Made by a program: the position numbers and the translations under genes. A stretch of 64,000 bases of DNA from Meandrina meandrites (lineage: Eukaryota; Cnidaria; Anthozoa; Scleractinia; Meandrinidae): assembly GCA_963693305.1 (NCBI GenBank), contig OY855912.1, positions 5,867,001-5,931,000 on the forward strand, in the 5' to 3' direction. The notes under the pieces are model-generated. The model was not told the origin of the DNA. It did no database searches and worked only from the letters and a program-made list of their open reading frames with translations. Shown in pieces: positions 22,321 to 34,859 of this stretch; position 1 is the stretch's first letter, and each line of letters opens with the position of its first letter.

Positions 22321-24158
22321 TCATCTTTGACGAAAAAACCCCTTATCTGTTAAGCACTCTTTGACGGTGACTGTAACAAAGTTAGATGTTACATCAGTGA
22401 TGAAGATCTGATCAATCAGCGGCTTTCTCCAGCATTTGCAACTTTCCATTGGCGAGGATTTTGTAGAGTGCTCGTTGCCGGGACTTGGCAGGCAAACACC
22501 GCATGACGAATTCACCGTCATCTCGGGAACGAGCATCTCTCCGTTACGACGGAGTTTATTTTGCGGTGGCGTGCTTATATAAGATGCGTCGCAGCCACTG
22601 ATAACTGAGATAGTCTGATTCTCGCCACTTTCGCTGTGAAAATCTTTGCCTGACTTCACAGGTCTCACATGGCCGCTTTTACCGATGTCCGTGACCGGGC
22701 AAGCTTTGACGGGTTTCTCGCCGTTCATCTTCATTGTCATTTGTTTCAAGTCTCCGTTAGTGCTAGTTTCGCCTTCGCTAAATCGTTCTCGACGTGTCTG
22801 AGGGGTAGGTTTTTTGTTTTCATGTTCTGCTGACTCGAGATAAACCTTATCGGCCGCTTTGACGGTTTCGACACGACATCCTTTTCCGGACATGCTCCCT
22901 GCGAGAGAAGCCTCATCATGACCATTTAATCCTTCCGAACTGATCTTTAATTTCGTCTCCTGAGGGATATGAGCTCTGCTTGAGAGTTCCTCTCTCTTTT
23001 CTCTAGAAATTGGTATCTTCGGCAGCTCGGAGTTCGAATCAGTGGCTTGTTTTTCGAAGGATCTTCTCGCGTCATTGGCCATGAGTGTTGTCATATTGTG
23101 GTCCAACAGAGGTCTTCCTGTTTGGGTGCTCTGCAGTAACCGCGGAACATCCAGGCTTGATAAACTCAAGTCCCGGCCAATAGCTTGTTGCGGAGTATTC
23201 AAACTCGGTGCCGGATTATCGTCTGCTGTGTTATTGAACTCGAACTCGTTGCTTGTACCGTCGTCGCCACCAAAACTCGAATCACTGCTTTCACTTTCAT
23301 GGCTGCTAATACGACAGTCTTCGTCCTCTATGCCATCCCAGTCTAACGAATTCGATTCGCTTCTCATGTGAAAATTTGCACCCTAAAATTATAAACAAAT
23401 AACGAAAAAATAAATAAGACCTTCACTCGGAGCAATGACAGGCCAAAGCTTGCTAAACCGGCCGTTGACGTTAAATTACAATTTTTTTTGGCGCGCGGGT
23501 GCTGTGTCGCGGACGGCGTTTAAGTTATTTAAATTGCAATATCCTCCATATGAAACATCAAAACACAAACCGTTTCAATTCTTGGCTTTTTAGCAGTCGT
23601 TGCAATTCCTCTCTGCCATCTTGAGCGCTTTCCTCTTCGTCTTCGGCTGAAATTTTAAGCGACACAGGTAATAAATAGGCCGCCACGTTCAGATGCGAAA
23701 TTTTAAGCAGCATATAACACTGAAATTACGACATTCGTATTTAGCACTTGACTTTACCTGTTTTCGTACGCTAAAAGCAACCGAGCGTCAAGGATATTAT
23801 CGGCCGGCTCCCATGTGTTGTGTCTGTAGAATTCGACAAAAAATTCTAGTCAGTTTGTAGCCGTTAAATAATTTTATTCCCGATGCAAAATTGTACTTAC
23901 TTCGCAGACCAACCTTTCCACTTCACCAAGTACTCGATCTTACCCTGTCAAAAAATACGGAGAGAAAATTCACATTTAGGGAAGCGTTTGTGGCGCAAAT
24001 CAACACGAGAACGACGAGGCTTCGACAGCACAATTTCTTACTTTTCGAGTTCGTTTTTTGAGAATACATTCAGCGGCGAAAATGCCATCAACTGGCGGTG
24101 AATTGTCGTTATTTTCCAGCGCGGATCTTACTTCTGCCATCTCTCCATATACGTCCAT
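22321..24158 (-). CDS. CBX: Polycomb chromobox protein (CBX/Pc family)
   Basis: There are five exons on the minus strand: 24158-24042, 23944-23901, 23823-23758, 23646-23571 and 23382-22321, all with GT-AG borders and compatible phases, giving about 454 residues. The chromodomain spans residues ~25-76 across exons 1-3 ([14 protein letters not shown], then [18 protein letters not shown]). It has the aromatic cage F27, W48 and W51 that binds trimethylated H3K27 in this family. An arginine-rich patch follows ([13 protein letters not shown], residues 77-89), possibly for DNA or nucleosome contact. The middle is long, disordered and Ser-rich. The last ~36 residues are the Polycomb C-box ([15 protein letters not shown], ending GFFRQR), which binds RING1 in PRC1. 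Together these mark a canonical PRC1 CBX rather than HP1, which would have a chromoshadow domain. The start is uncertain: in-frame ATGs lie at 24140, 24158 and 24215. Which vertebrate CBX (2, 4, 6, 7 or 8) is closest cannot be assigned. Confidence 0.93.
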
Positions 24159-24394
24159 CGTCTCGGCTGGAAATTCAATATTTACTTGGCCCGAGGGAAT
24201 TCGAATTTCATTCATTGTCCATCCCGTAATATTAAACAAAACAATCACGAATTACGTCATGGCCAGGGGACCTATGGCCGGCTGTAGTCTCGCTTTATCG
24301 CTTTCCTTCGAGTAATTGTTTGTAATTGGCCTTTTGCACTTCTTTCAAACGCGTTCAATTAAAACATGTGCATTAACGCGCGACATATTGTGGG

Positions 24395-24590
24395 AATGAA
24401 AGATTGGCGAAGTCCGTCTGAATATCGCCTTTTAAAATGACTTTGCCAACGCTGTTTCGACGTGCTTTGCAATCCCTGACTACCTGACGTCACAGTACAC
24501 TTTCAAACATGACACTCACACTGAAAGTGCTATTAAAAGCGCTTTATGAGCATTGAGAAAACGGATGACATTGCAAAATAGACCAGAAAT
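24395..24590. repeat. left arm of an inverted repeat upstream of CBX
   Basis: Its reverse complement matches 25432-25605 in two blocks (ttttgcaatgtcatccgttt and gcacgtcgaaacagcgttgg), with indels between them. The arms are about 840 bp apart. Confidence 0.75.
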
Positions 24591-25431
24591 AAGCTGACTA
24601 GGCCATTAATTTTTGGTTGGTTTTGACCGGTTGTTGTTATGCAAGCGTTTTAAAAGTTTTAGTTTCGACTGTCGAGTCGAAGAAAGCCGTTCCAATTTTT
24701 CGTGGAAAGGACACTAATTGCACGGGGAGAAAAATACCAACGTATCTGAATGTTATTATTATAAACCTGATGAAATGTCGGTCGGAAGATGCACTTTTGA
24801 GAAACTTGGGAATGTTAATGACGTACGGTTTCAAAATGAACCACAGCTGTTTGGCGTGTGCGGATTCATAACTAAACTTCCTTTAATTTCATCTTCTTTA
24901 AGTAAAAATTCATATATTCAACAGTTTAATAGTCAATTTTGCTGTTTGGGGACTGAGTCACAAAGCCAGACTATGTGAAAGAAAACCATTAAAGGAGAAT
25001 TATCTGGAACACCACGCAGAGCAAAATCACACAGCTAGCTGTTTACTGAAATCTTTGGCTTGACGGATTTTTATTGAATCCACCAACATATTCGCCCGTT
25101 AAAAGTTCTTCACTGAGTTATTTATAAGGAGGACAATTATGAAAAGGGAGGAAATATCCTGTTGGAAAGCTCTAAATGCAGATATTTATCACAGGACAAA
25201 TGAATGTTATTTTAAACTTCTTATGCGACTAAAATAGGCACTTCTGTTTAATTTTCACCCCTATGTCGTTCAAAGACAAGAAATAGTTTAATGACATTAA
25301 CGTGTTTTTAAACAAACGTTTTCGGATTTTTTTTTTAACGATATTATTCACAGCTCATCGTTTGCCAAATTGTATGCAGTTCTTGCCTGTAAAGTCTGTT
25401 GCTAAACGGCCGCGTCAGCTTAATTTTTAGT

Positions 25432-25605
25432 TTATTTTGCAATGTCATCCGTTTTTTCAATGTTCATAGCGCGCTTTCAGCAGCTCTTTCGTTGAGAATT
25501 AATCCCCGTGACATAGCAACTGCACGTCGAAACAGCGTTGGCGAGTTTCAAAAGACGATCTTCAACCAAGCTTTCGCCGATCTTTCATTGACACATGAGC
25601 CAATG
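25432..25605. repeat. right arm of the inverted repeat upstream of CBX
   Basis: This is the partner of 24395-24590. The arms are diverged, so the duplication or the transposon that left it is old. Confidence 0.75.
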
Positions 25606-27664
25606 AGTCCCGACAATTCTGTGAATCATTCTGAAAAAATTAAGCATATTCGATATATTTTTTTTATGAAATTTGTCCTTAAAATTTCGTAATTACTATT
25701 ATTGTTCCTATTTTAGTGTGATAAAATTGGTCTATAGTTTTCTATTCAGTAAAAATTCGATTCTAACTATACCAAAACAACGATTTAACAATCTTCCGTG
25801 GGCCTTTATGTTAATTCGCAACGAAGTTTACAATATTCCCAAAACTGTTCGAATTGTCATTCCCCATAGTCCATTCACTCTAGGCGAATAAAAGAAACTG
25901 TTTAGTTGTTATTTTCAAAACATTATACATGCTTCACTTTGAAGATTTCCTCACCTAAAGACGTAAACGCGACCCACGCCTTCTCAAGTGGGCAGGGACG
26001 AGCTTGCCCACGCCATTCTGCGCGCGATCCAATCCTGGAGAAACGCTTCAAGTGAGAAGCTAATGAAAATGAGTTTTCAATTAGTCAGTGCATGTGACTG
26101 AAAAATCCGGCTGTTCGATTTTCAAGCAAGGGGGATTGTCTGAACAGTTCGAAGATACCTTTTGAAAGGGTAAAAGTTAGCTTGAAAGCCAACACGATCG
26201 ATCGAAAGGCCCAAAAAAAACAAAACAAAACAAAACAGCCGCGACTTTTCTGGATGTCAAATCTGATTAAATACCAAACTATTAGTAAGACAGACACAGT
26301 CTGCTACAACGAAAATTAAACTTTATTTCAAAAAGGTTTCTTTTTTCTGCGATTTGTAGTGCATGATTTTAAAATACCTTGCTCCTGAGCCATTCTCTAA
26401 TTCTGATTATTTTGATAGAATAGGAATGAAACGCGTAAAAATCGGTGCTTTTTTACCTTCAAAAGCGGAAAAACAAAACTTATAAATGCAAAGTTTCTTG
26501 ATCGTCCGATGGACCCACGCATGAACTGATGGAAATGGGAGGCCGGAAACAGAAAAAAAATCTAGAGGAAGATAAATAAATTTATTCGCGTTTATTTTAA
26601 GTTCACTTATCAAACATTTAAAAGGAAATCTTATAAGCTCTCAGTTTATTGGCGAAAGCTTGGACAAGGGACGTCGCTATACTCAAATACTTTTAATGAA
26701 TCAAATTAACTGACTAAGCGTTCGCTCTCCATCATCGCCAGCTCTTTTGGCTATTTCAAATCCATCTGATATCAAATCAATCTTTTTTTTGATAAGATCT
26801 GATCTCACATTTTCAATTAAATATCATATTATTTTCGATACATGGCTTTGCGATTCGTTTCAAATAAAACGCTATCATATTTTCGACTTTCTGTGACCAT
26901 CAGTCTGGTTAAGTTACAGTGGTTCATCGACTTTGTCAGGCTGGTTAAAACAAAAATAAATAAATAAACAAATATAGAGGTAAAATTAAAGCTGTTAAAA
27001 ATTGACACTAAATGTTTTTGATCTGCCGGGTTGGTCTTTCATGATTTAAGGACAAACTACAAATTTCATTTTTTTTATTAATTCTAGTCGTAGAGGAGCA
27101 GTAAAACATTCCTATACTTCCTGGAAGCGATATGATATAAAAAAACTCAACCCTACCTTAAAAATTGGAAACTTCAAATCCCTCGCATAGACATGCAAAA
27201 ATTCATCAGTGCAGTTGTCTGATATTTTACGCGTAGTAGGAAAAAAAACAGCAGTGATAGCCAGTTTGCGTGGTATAGAGTTGTTTATTTTTCTAAAAGC
27301 AAACTTCAGTTTGTTCTAGATCTTTGCAGAGCAGCTCTTTACAATGTATGTAGATTTGCAATTCCCACACGCCAATATGTCAATATGTCGTAGAAAGAGG
27401 TCAAAAGTTGTCCCAGCCAACGAAACTTGAGTAGTATTTTGAATCCGAATTTTCTCTGTTGTCGGTTACTGTCTGTTGTCAGTAAGCATGGGTTCACATG
27501 GGCTATCAGTTTAAAATCTTAGGTCATTGGTAGATAACGCACAAACGCAAGACCGCTTGTCATTTGTCGGTTCACCCCCATCTTGCTAACACTCGCTAAT
27601 TTTTTTGTAGGCTTGGATCATTAGTAGCAAATGAGCTTTCTAGCACCTGCTCACAAATGGGGAA
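25606..27664. other. gene-free stretch
   Basis: No exons supported. An AAAAC run is at about 26214-26237. Confidence 0.4.
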
Positions 27665-27910
27665 GCAGGGATGGTTCTGTGGTCAGGGCGCTAGCCTCCC
27701 ACCCAATGTGGCTCGGGTTCCATTCCAGCCACGTGCCATATGTGGGTTGAGTTTGTTGTAGGGTTTTTCACTGGGTTCTCTGGTTTTTCTCCATCCTGAA
27801 AAACCAACATTCCAAATTCCAGTTCGATCTGAATAGAGCCGGGCCCGCATGAAAACCAGCTAGAGCTCGGCTGTTGTGGCTTCCTCTGCTCTAACAATAT
27901 AGTAATTTAT
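27665..27910 (+). mobile_element. tRNA-derived SINE, second family
   Basis: A tRNA-like head (gcagggatggttctgtggtc, ggttccattccagccacg) is followed by a body containing catatgtgggttgagtttgt and ccatcctgaaaaaccaa. The same body recurs at 55508 inside HID1. Confidence 0.85.
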
Positions 27911-28336
27911 TTAATATTTTAATTGAGGAACACCCACGATATTGCGTGCAAGCGACAAACAAGGGTGAGCCATTAATCAGTTGACTGCGAAGAAAGCGTC
28001 GCTTCGTCCATCAGTGGGTGTCAGTTGACTGCACTGAAATTCCTACTTTAATGGGAGGATATTTTCAGACTGCAGGGAAGAGGAACTTAAAATAAATTAG
28101 CGTTGGCGGTCAGGAAATTAACATTTGGTCTGTCTCTTCGATAAAGTTGGTTAATTATTCTTGTGTGGGTTTCAGCAGTAAAAACGTTAGAATCTCCTCA
28201 GAGTGAAGGAGGAACAGAACACAACAGGCTATAGAAAAGTCAACTTCTAGAACTCACACAAAATGCTGAATAACAGGCAGCAATTCACCAATATTCAGAG
28301 CATTTATGTCAGTGTGCCTGTGGTAGCAAATTAGAG
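27911..28336. other. gene-free stretch
   Basis: Nothing recognisable. Confidence 0.35.
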
Positions 28337-28475
28337 ATGAGTTCGAGCCTTAGCCGTGGTCTTTGCGTTGTGTTCCTCTGTATGATAGTAGGCGTACTGG
28401 CTTGGCTGGACTCGAAAAACACATTACTCTAATATCATGTTATCCACAGCCAGCGACACTTACTACTACTATTTT
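28337..28475 (+). mobile_element. degraded SINE fragment, third family
   Basis: A B-box-like stretch (gagttcgagccttagccg) is followed by a body similar to that of the copy at 47487 (gttgtgttc, then aacacattactctaatatca). The head and tail are lost. Confidence 0.5.
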
Positions 28476-28805
28476 AATCGCCTCGTACATCCTGTGTGCT
28501 CTATTTATATTTATTCCAAATGTGATTTCTCAGTTCTCGCTCCGCAAACTGATCGTACGAGTCTGCAAACTATGGCTAAACCATCAAACATTTTTATATA
28601 ACACTGTGCATGTTGGACTGACACAATTCTCTATGACTGAATGTGTGATCGTTCTCCTATACATAAAAAAGCACTGTTAGATTAGGTTATCTATGTTAGA
28701 GCCTTTTTTATTTTTCTGACTCGTTTTGTACGATCACCAAAATTTTACACCCCGCAAAAAATTCATGTCTGTAAAAAATCATATATGTAATAATTAAATA
28801 AAAAA

Positions 28806-28940
28806 GATGGTAAATTTCAAGCTCGATAAATAAATGATAAAGATGAATTTTTCATTTGTGACGAGAATGGGACAAAGAAAAAATTCTGAGTCCCCAGTGG
28901 GAATCGAACCCATGGCCTCCCAGATACCGGTTGGGCGCTT
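28806..28940 (-). mobile_element. truncated SINE, same family as the lectin insertion
   Basis: The minus-strand tail (ggtaaatttcaagctcg), the gggacaaagaaaaaattctg block and the B box (gggaatcgaacccatggcct) are all present. The copy stops abruptly after ttgggcgctt, so its 5' head is missing. Confidence 0.85.
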
Positions 28941-31134
28941 TTATCTGTGTTTGATAAAGGAATTGGAATTTTTTTTCTTGTTTCTTCCAGATCCAGTGAA
29001 TTTTTTAAAACAAATAAATTAAAAGCACGGCAAATAAGAATCGTTTGAAGTGCACGTTCCAACAGCCATGTTAATTTTGGGGCAAACCACTTGCCGAAAA
29101 CTGACAGTTTTGAATGACCTGACAATTTGGAAAATACACAAAATATAAGAGGAAATTATTAGGCTGGTTTTGAATGCATACACGTGCAACAGGAATGAAA
29201 TGTTTTGAACTGTTTCCATTTTTCAGTTACTATGAGAGTAAATGAAACAGCGATTAAAACCCTTTGTTGCTTATATCGATGTTAATTAACTAACGGGTAA
29301 GCCAGTATAAACTCACATATCTGATTCACCATTTTTTTAGCTACGACGTAGCTGTTTAAATATTTAGTTTTAAGGTTTACATATCCTTATTTACAATAAC
29401 AAAGAACGGTTTATTCGAAATGACATAGCGAATTAAAAGCTTTCAGCAAACAGGTGAAGACTGAATGAAGCTAATGAATTCCAAGCACGTTCGACACGAA
29501 CATATTTTTAACATATTCAGTTCTATATTTATTTATATTTTTACAGTGCTGTTGCATTTTCCCTGCAGATTTGTAGCTCTTCATGTCGATCATTCAAGCT
29601 CTTTTAAACTATATCGGAGCGTTTTGAAAAGCTTTGCATCATAGACGATTCTCGATTAGAAGATTCTCAAACTCACTTTAAATCCAGTTTTCGGCAAAAG
29701 TAATTTCCCCAGCTGATGCAACCAGGAAATTAATATTGTTCTAATCGCAAGCAAATTGATGTCTGATTTCTAAAAAGTCGCGTACGAAGTTTAGTCGTGT
29801 AATTTACAATTGCGACTTTCTCTTCCTTTGAACATATCGTATACATTTCACATAGAAAATTTAAACTGACGAGGTTTTATAAATATTTTAATCATGTACT
29901 TTCTCGAGTTTATTTATATGTTGGTTTTATTTATTGTTTATTCATTTATCACCATGGTATAAAGATTTTCAACGCCTAATCTATACGTTCGCTATGTTGA
30001 TTACAATAGTGATACCATAGGTTTGGCAGGTTTTGGTGGGCAGGTGACAAGTGATCATCTGAATTATTCTCTCAACAAGAGCTATAGGAATTGTGTAAAT
30101 ATTAGTATGGAGAATTTGTATGTTATGATCTGTGACCATGAGGACTTCTTTACTCCCAGTGCAAGCATTTATTTTGAATTATTTCCAAAATGCACTTGAT
30201 TCTTCCTTTCTCAAAAGAGCATCAGTCTCTCCCTCTCGTTGTATAACTGCTCTTTTACATGTAATTACCTTGTGAAAACTCGTTTGTAGCTTTTTTAGAA
30301 GCCCCATGGTTTCAAGCATTTGCAAATTTTTGCATCTTCTTTATCGAAACGTGATGATCACTCAAAACAAGGCAAATTCTGGCAATTTCCCAGTTGTTCC
30401 CTCTAAAATAAATTCAGAAGTACTATTTATCACACCCAAGGCGGCGGATATTTTTATATTGGTGTTGCAGACGGCCGGACTGCCAATTATCAAATATTTG
30501 ACACCCACTTACAAATGCCATTCATAAGGGTACCAACTTGTCGGTATTCTATCACGAACTCGCCGAAAATTTATTTTGCCAGTTTTAATTTTTATTTTTG
30601 CTCCATCAAAGATACAAAACTGAGGAAGAGCAAACTGATTTCGCTTTACTGTTTTCCAATTCTGTACATGTACAAATGTATGCGTGCGTGATCAGTTTAA
30701 CGAATGGCAGCGACGGTGTGGACAGGAAATTAATACTGATTCAACCTTTTAGCCCAGAATATAGACATGTAAAAATTGCGACTTAAAAGAATTGAAGGTA
30801 GACATGACCAATTAATATAGCTGAGAGAAATCGAGAAAGACTCGTTGAGTGTCCGCTCAACACAGGAAGATCAAGCCACATTTGCTCTCGTTCGGAGTTT
30901 AAGAGCTCAGGGATGCCTAGCGCGATTCCGAGAAGCAAAAACACATCATGGTGAAAGTCAACAGTCTCCGCCTATGACAGATGACATGTTCAAACGTGAG
31001 GGGAACCAAAGCGACATGAAGCGAGGACGTAAACGGGATTAAAATATGGTCAAAGTTGAAAACGCGGATTCTTGTCTTAATTCAAACTTGGCTCTCGGAT
31101 TTCTATGAAATTTCGAAGAAAACTTGTGTACATA
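28941..31134. other. gene-free stretch with one orphan frame
   Basis: No gene model is supported. The one frame of possible interest is at 30821-31042, described separately. Confidence 0.35.
30821..31042 (+). other. possible orphan terminal exon
   Basis: After an AG at 30819-30820 the frame runs open for about 73 codons and is strongly polar. It contains STQEDQATFALVRSLRAQG and a basic end (MKRGRKRD) before the stop. There is no family similarity I can name and no upstream partner exon, so this may be chance. Confidence 0.2.
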
Positions 31135-31313
31135 CACCTTATTCCAAAATGGCGAACAAAATGATTGTTCTTTTGTCTAAATGTTAATTGGCCCTCATGG
31201 CCTCGTTTTAAGCAAAGATTCTTTTGAATTCTGCAGATGTGATCGAGGCCATGAGGGCTAATTAACATGAAGACAAAAGAATAATGTATTTTCCGCCATT
31301 TTGGAATAAGGTG
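31135..31313. mobile_element. 179-bp mariner-like MITE with TA target site
   Basis: CACCTTATTCCAAAATGGCG on the left is mirrored by CGCCATTTTGGAATAAGGTG on the right apart from one base. TA flanks both ends (31133-31134 and 31314-31315). A second inner pair (ggccctcatggcctcg against cgaggccatgagggct) makes it a near-complete hairpin. Confidence 0.85.
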
Positions 31314-34082
31314 TATACCCTGCTGACTTTTCGGAAGAAACTGCCTTCTTGAGGAAAATGGGTGGGTGTGTACGGGCTTATCTGCATTCATGTCTATCTG
31401 ACACATTTATGAAGTTTTTATTTCATATATTTGTTACGTTGACAGGAGGTCCGTTTTTGACAAACGCCGCGGGTTACCCAAGGCTAGACAAAATCAGCAT
31501 GAAATTAGATGAAAGAGACGCTCACGGCAAGATATAATCACTCTACCTTGATGTTTCTCACACAAAAGAAATATTTGTTGTTTAAAAATATTAAGATCTA
31601 TATACAGTTTTCAGTAAATAAGGTCAAAAAGCATTTTTTTTTTTGCTGCTTTTCCGCGGCGAGGATCCTACTTGTGCAGACTGACATTTAAAAACGCTCA
31701 ACGGACAGGCTTATTAAAACGCAAGCTAAATTAAAGACCCAATGCCTATTTTATTGCTATTTGAGCTATTTGTTTCCGTTTCATCATGTTTTTCTCATTA
31801 CATCTATCTGATGTGCTACATAGTTAGAAGAAGCAAACGAATTCAAGCGATCTCAACATTGAGCCTAATAAAATGCACCAGGCGTTGTCAGTGAGCGATT
31901 CTCTAAAACTTCCGGACAATTAATATTAAATTAATTGAATCTCGTGTGTTAATCACATTCGGTTCAAATAAGCTTGGGAGTTTTTAGTACCATTTGTGGG
32001 AAAGTGGATATTCTCGGTGGAATCTGTTCGGAAGGCCGATAAGAGATCTCCTCAGATATTTGGATTAAATTAAGTGTAATGAAAAACGGGAGGTTTTATC
32101 TCATTTTCAACGAGAAATATAAAAATGTTGTTTTGCATGGGTACGAAAAACGGAAAGGCCAGCCTCGAGTTTTGGACAGGCAGTAACAGCTAGTAACGGC
32201 TCACAAATTCCCGGGTGATGACATTTCTTTTCCTAAACATTCCTGCCTTTTTAATACCCAGCAAAAGAATCTGTACAGATCAAAGTGTGCTAGTTAACAC
32301 GGTCACCAATATGGAAAAATTAACAGAAAAGCCGACAAGGTCCGACAAGGTTGCTTAAATTTGATCCGCGGTGCCTGCCTTGCACTGCAAAGAGCAGATG
32401 AACCGCGTGTTATCATTGAAAACAAGACTGAAACGTAACCGAGTTACTGCATTTCCGTTCATTAACCTTTTCCGTGTTTTTAACAATCTGACTTGTTCGT
32501 TTCAGTGCAAGCATATAAAGATCTCTTTTACCCTTTCATCCAATACTTTAGTATTAAAATGAAGAACAACTTCATCAATTTTAAAACAGCTAATTTGGGA
32601 TAATTTGTGGGGATTTGCGGTTTTTATCAATAATTACATCAAAGATGACAAATCAGTTAGAGGAAACTTATAAATAATAGACAATACTCACATTCACTGG
32701 AATTTGTTGTTTAAAACCTGCAACAGATGTTAATTTACCCAGTTAAACTTCTATAAAAACGCATTTGCCGACTCAAATTCTAACCAGAGATTCTTATTCC
32801 TCGCCCTCAAATATGAGAAAAATTTTACCAACATGAATTGTTCAGATCTTTGTTATGTTCTTAGCCACAAAGCACGATATTGCCTTTTCGCGTAAAATTT
32901 TACTAATAAGATATTGGTACTAACGTGTAACCGACTAAAAGTAAATTAACCGACAAACAGAATGGTTTCCAACATTGTGCGGTCAGAAACACGCTTTTCC
33001 TGTCTCAAAAGCCGGAAGAGCTAGCCTTTTAAAGTTGATTTTTGATTCATTATCAGGGGTTAGACAGCAAAGTATTAATTTGGACCACTTAAAGCTTAAT
33101 CCGGCTATATTAAAAGGTCAAAGAAAATCCTCTTTTGCTGTATACAAGCGTCGCCTAAGCGGCTTGCCAATCATGTCATCAGTGCCCATTCAATAGGCGA
33201 GTTTCTCTGTTAAAACTACAAAAGATAAATAACGCCTTGATGATTTCACGCTTTATGCCGATCTTTCATATATTTTGCAACTTTCTCGAAAATAATGAGG
33301 CAAGTTGCATGGCAATTTTGGCATACGTGCAAGCGAAATGACTAAAATACCTTTGAGGTGTTACGTTGCTGCAACACAAGCTTACGAAAATAGCTATTAC
33401 TTTAAGTCCCTTGAAGATGTTACGTGTTGTTTACTGAATCCCTGTTAAGTTGTTCTTTATGCATATTTTAGGCAAAACGTTTCGTGTCGCTAAGTGATTT
33501 GTCTTGGAGATAAAGTTTGAAACTTGAGACAGTCGAGCGTCAAGAACGAACTTTTCAAGAAATCCAAGATGTAACCGGTATCAAGCTAATAGATGTCAAG
33601 AAATCTACGAGTTCAATACGTCTGCCACAATTATAAACGAAAACTATAATCTTATGACTTTTCAAGATGAAAACAAGGTGAGCTTAGCACCAAAACGAGG
33701 CTACGGCTCGCGCAATCTAGGAAAATGCGTCCCACACGGGAGGAAAAGAGTTGAGCAACTAATAATGCTCCCTCGTGCGGGTAGACTGGTGAGGGTGGGA
33801 CTCTGCAAAGGCGTCTGCACCCAGTAACTCTACCACATGAGGGGGGTAGGGCCGGGGAAGCAGAGACGGGGAAGCATTTTGCTTAAATTCTTTTTCTTAT
33901 TTTTTTCATTGTTCCATAAACAAGTTAAACAGCAAGCGTTAACTTGTATCTATACGAGACGGATGTATCTGGCACTGTAAATTGGCTGTAAATTGGATTT
34001 AAATGCCAAGAAAGCTGTGTGGTCCTATTTTATTGTCCACCTTATGAATATGGCGGGACTCACTTGAATTTGAATCAAATTT
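31314..34082. other. gene-free stretch
   Basis: No exon set or element recognised. Frames such as 32975-33196 are unsupported. Confidence 0.35.
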
Positions 34083-34350
34083 TTAAGGAAGGGATAGAAG
34101 AAAGAAAATTATTTTTGGAATAACACCAGACAGTTGACCCCCACGCAAGCGCACCCCAGGTTGTTTTAGTGTCCATCTACTAATTTTAAACTTCAAATTT
34201 TAGTTTAAAAACTACATTAAATCTTCAATATTTCTCATTTCTCTAAATTCTATTAATCCTTTGAGAAACACTATCTCCTCCCAAACTTCCCCCAAAATCA
34301 CCCCCAAAAAACTCCGCAAACATTCGTGGAATAAGCATAGAGCTTTTGGA
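34083..34350 (+). repeat. dispersed repeat, copy 1
   Basis: It shares a long, co-linear similarity with 42711-42945 (agggatagaagaaagaaaat, acagttgacccccacgcaag, ttaatcctttgagaaa) with several indels. The class is unknown. Confidence 0.75.
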
Positions 34351-34552
34351 TTGCTTAAAATTCGAACAAGATGTTCGCATTAAACCCAAGTTAAGCGGAG
34401 AAAAAAGGCCTTAAGGTTAGGTCTCGCTGGATGCTGGATACTATAAGAGTTTTGTAATTTCCAAATATTGTTTCTCCAACAATTTTAAATGATCGATATC
34501 CTAAAGAAGTTAAAATCTGGACACTTAATTTTTTGATAACCTATGAGTTTAT

Positions 34553-34765
34553 TTGATGTTTTACTTGGAATCAAAAGTATCTTGTTACGGTGGTACTCGT
34601 TTATCCGGTCACGAAGGGCCACAAAAGCCCCACAAAATTGCCTCATTAGCTTGCAGATCGGCAGTTACTTTAGCGGGACAAAACGCGGAGCGTGCGGTTT
34701 CTCAAAGCGCGAGGACGAGTGCGGAATATGGGGCCGCATTGACAAGGTGCCCCTATCTAATGTAA
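34553..34765 (+). other. unrecognised coding-like frame
   Basis: This local GC-rich island has an open frame of 70 codons, with a segment of coding-like composition (YGGTRLSGHEGPQKPHKIAS, then AGQNAERAVSQSARTSAEYG), ending in TAA TAG. There are no splice sites or partner exons I can name. It could be the C-terminal fragment of a mobile-element protein or a retrocopy. Confidence 0.25.
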
Positions 34766-34859
34766 TAGTGTCTAGCAATTAATTAGCAATTAATGTCAAG
34801 CATCGCCCATCTAGCGTTTATTGTAAGTAACAATAGTATTGTATGTAGTGTGCAGTAAT

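Noticed and set aside
23042..23371. Plus-strand 109-residue frame
   Set aside because: It is antisense to the large CBX exon, which has clear domain support.
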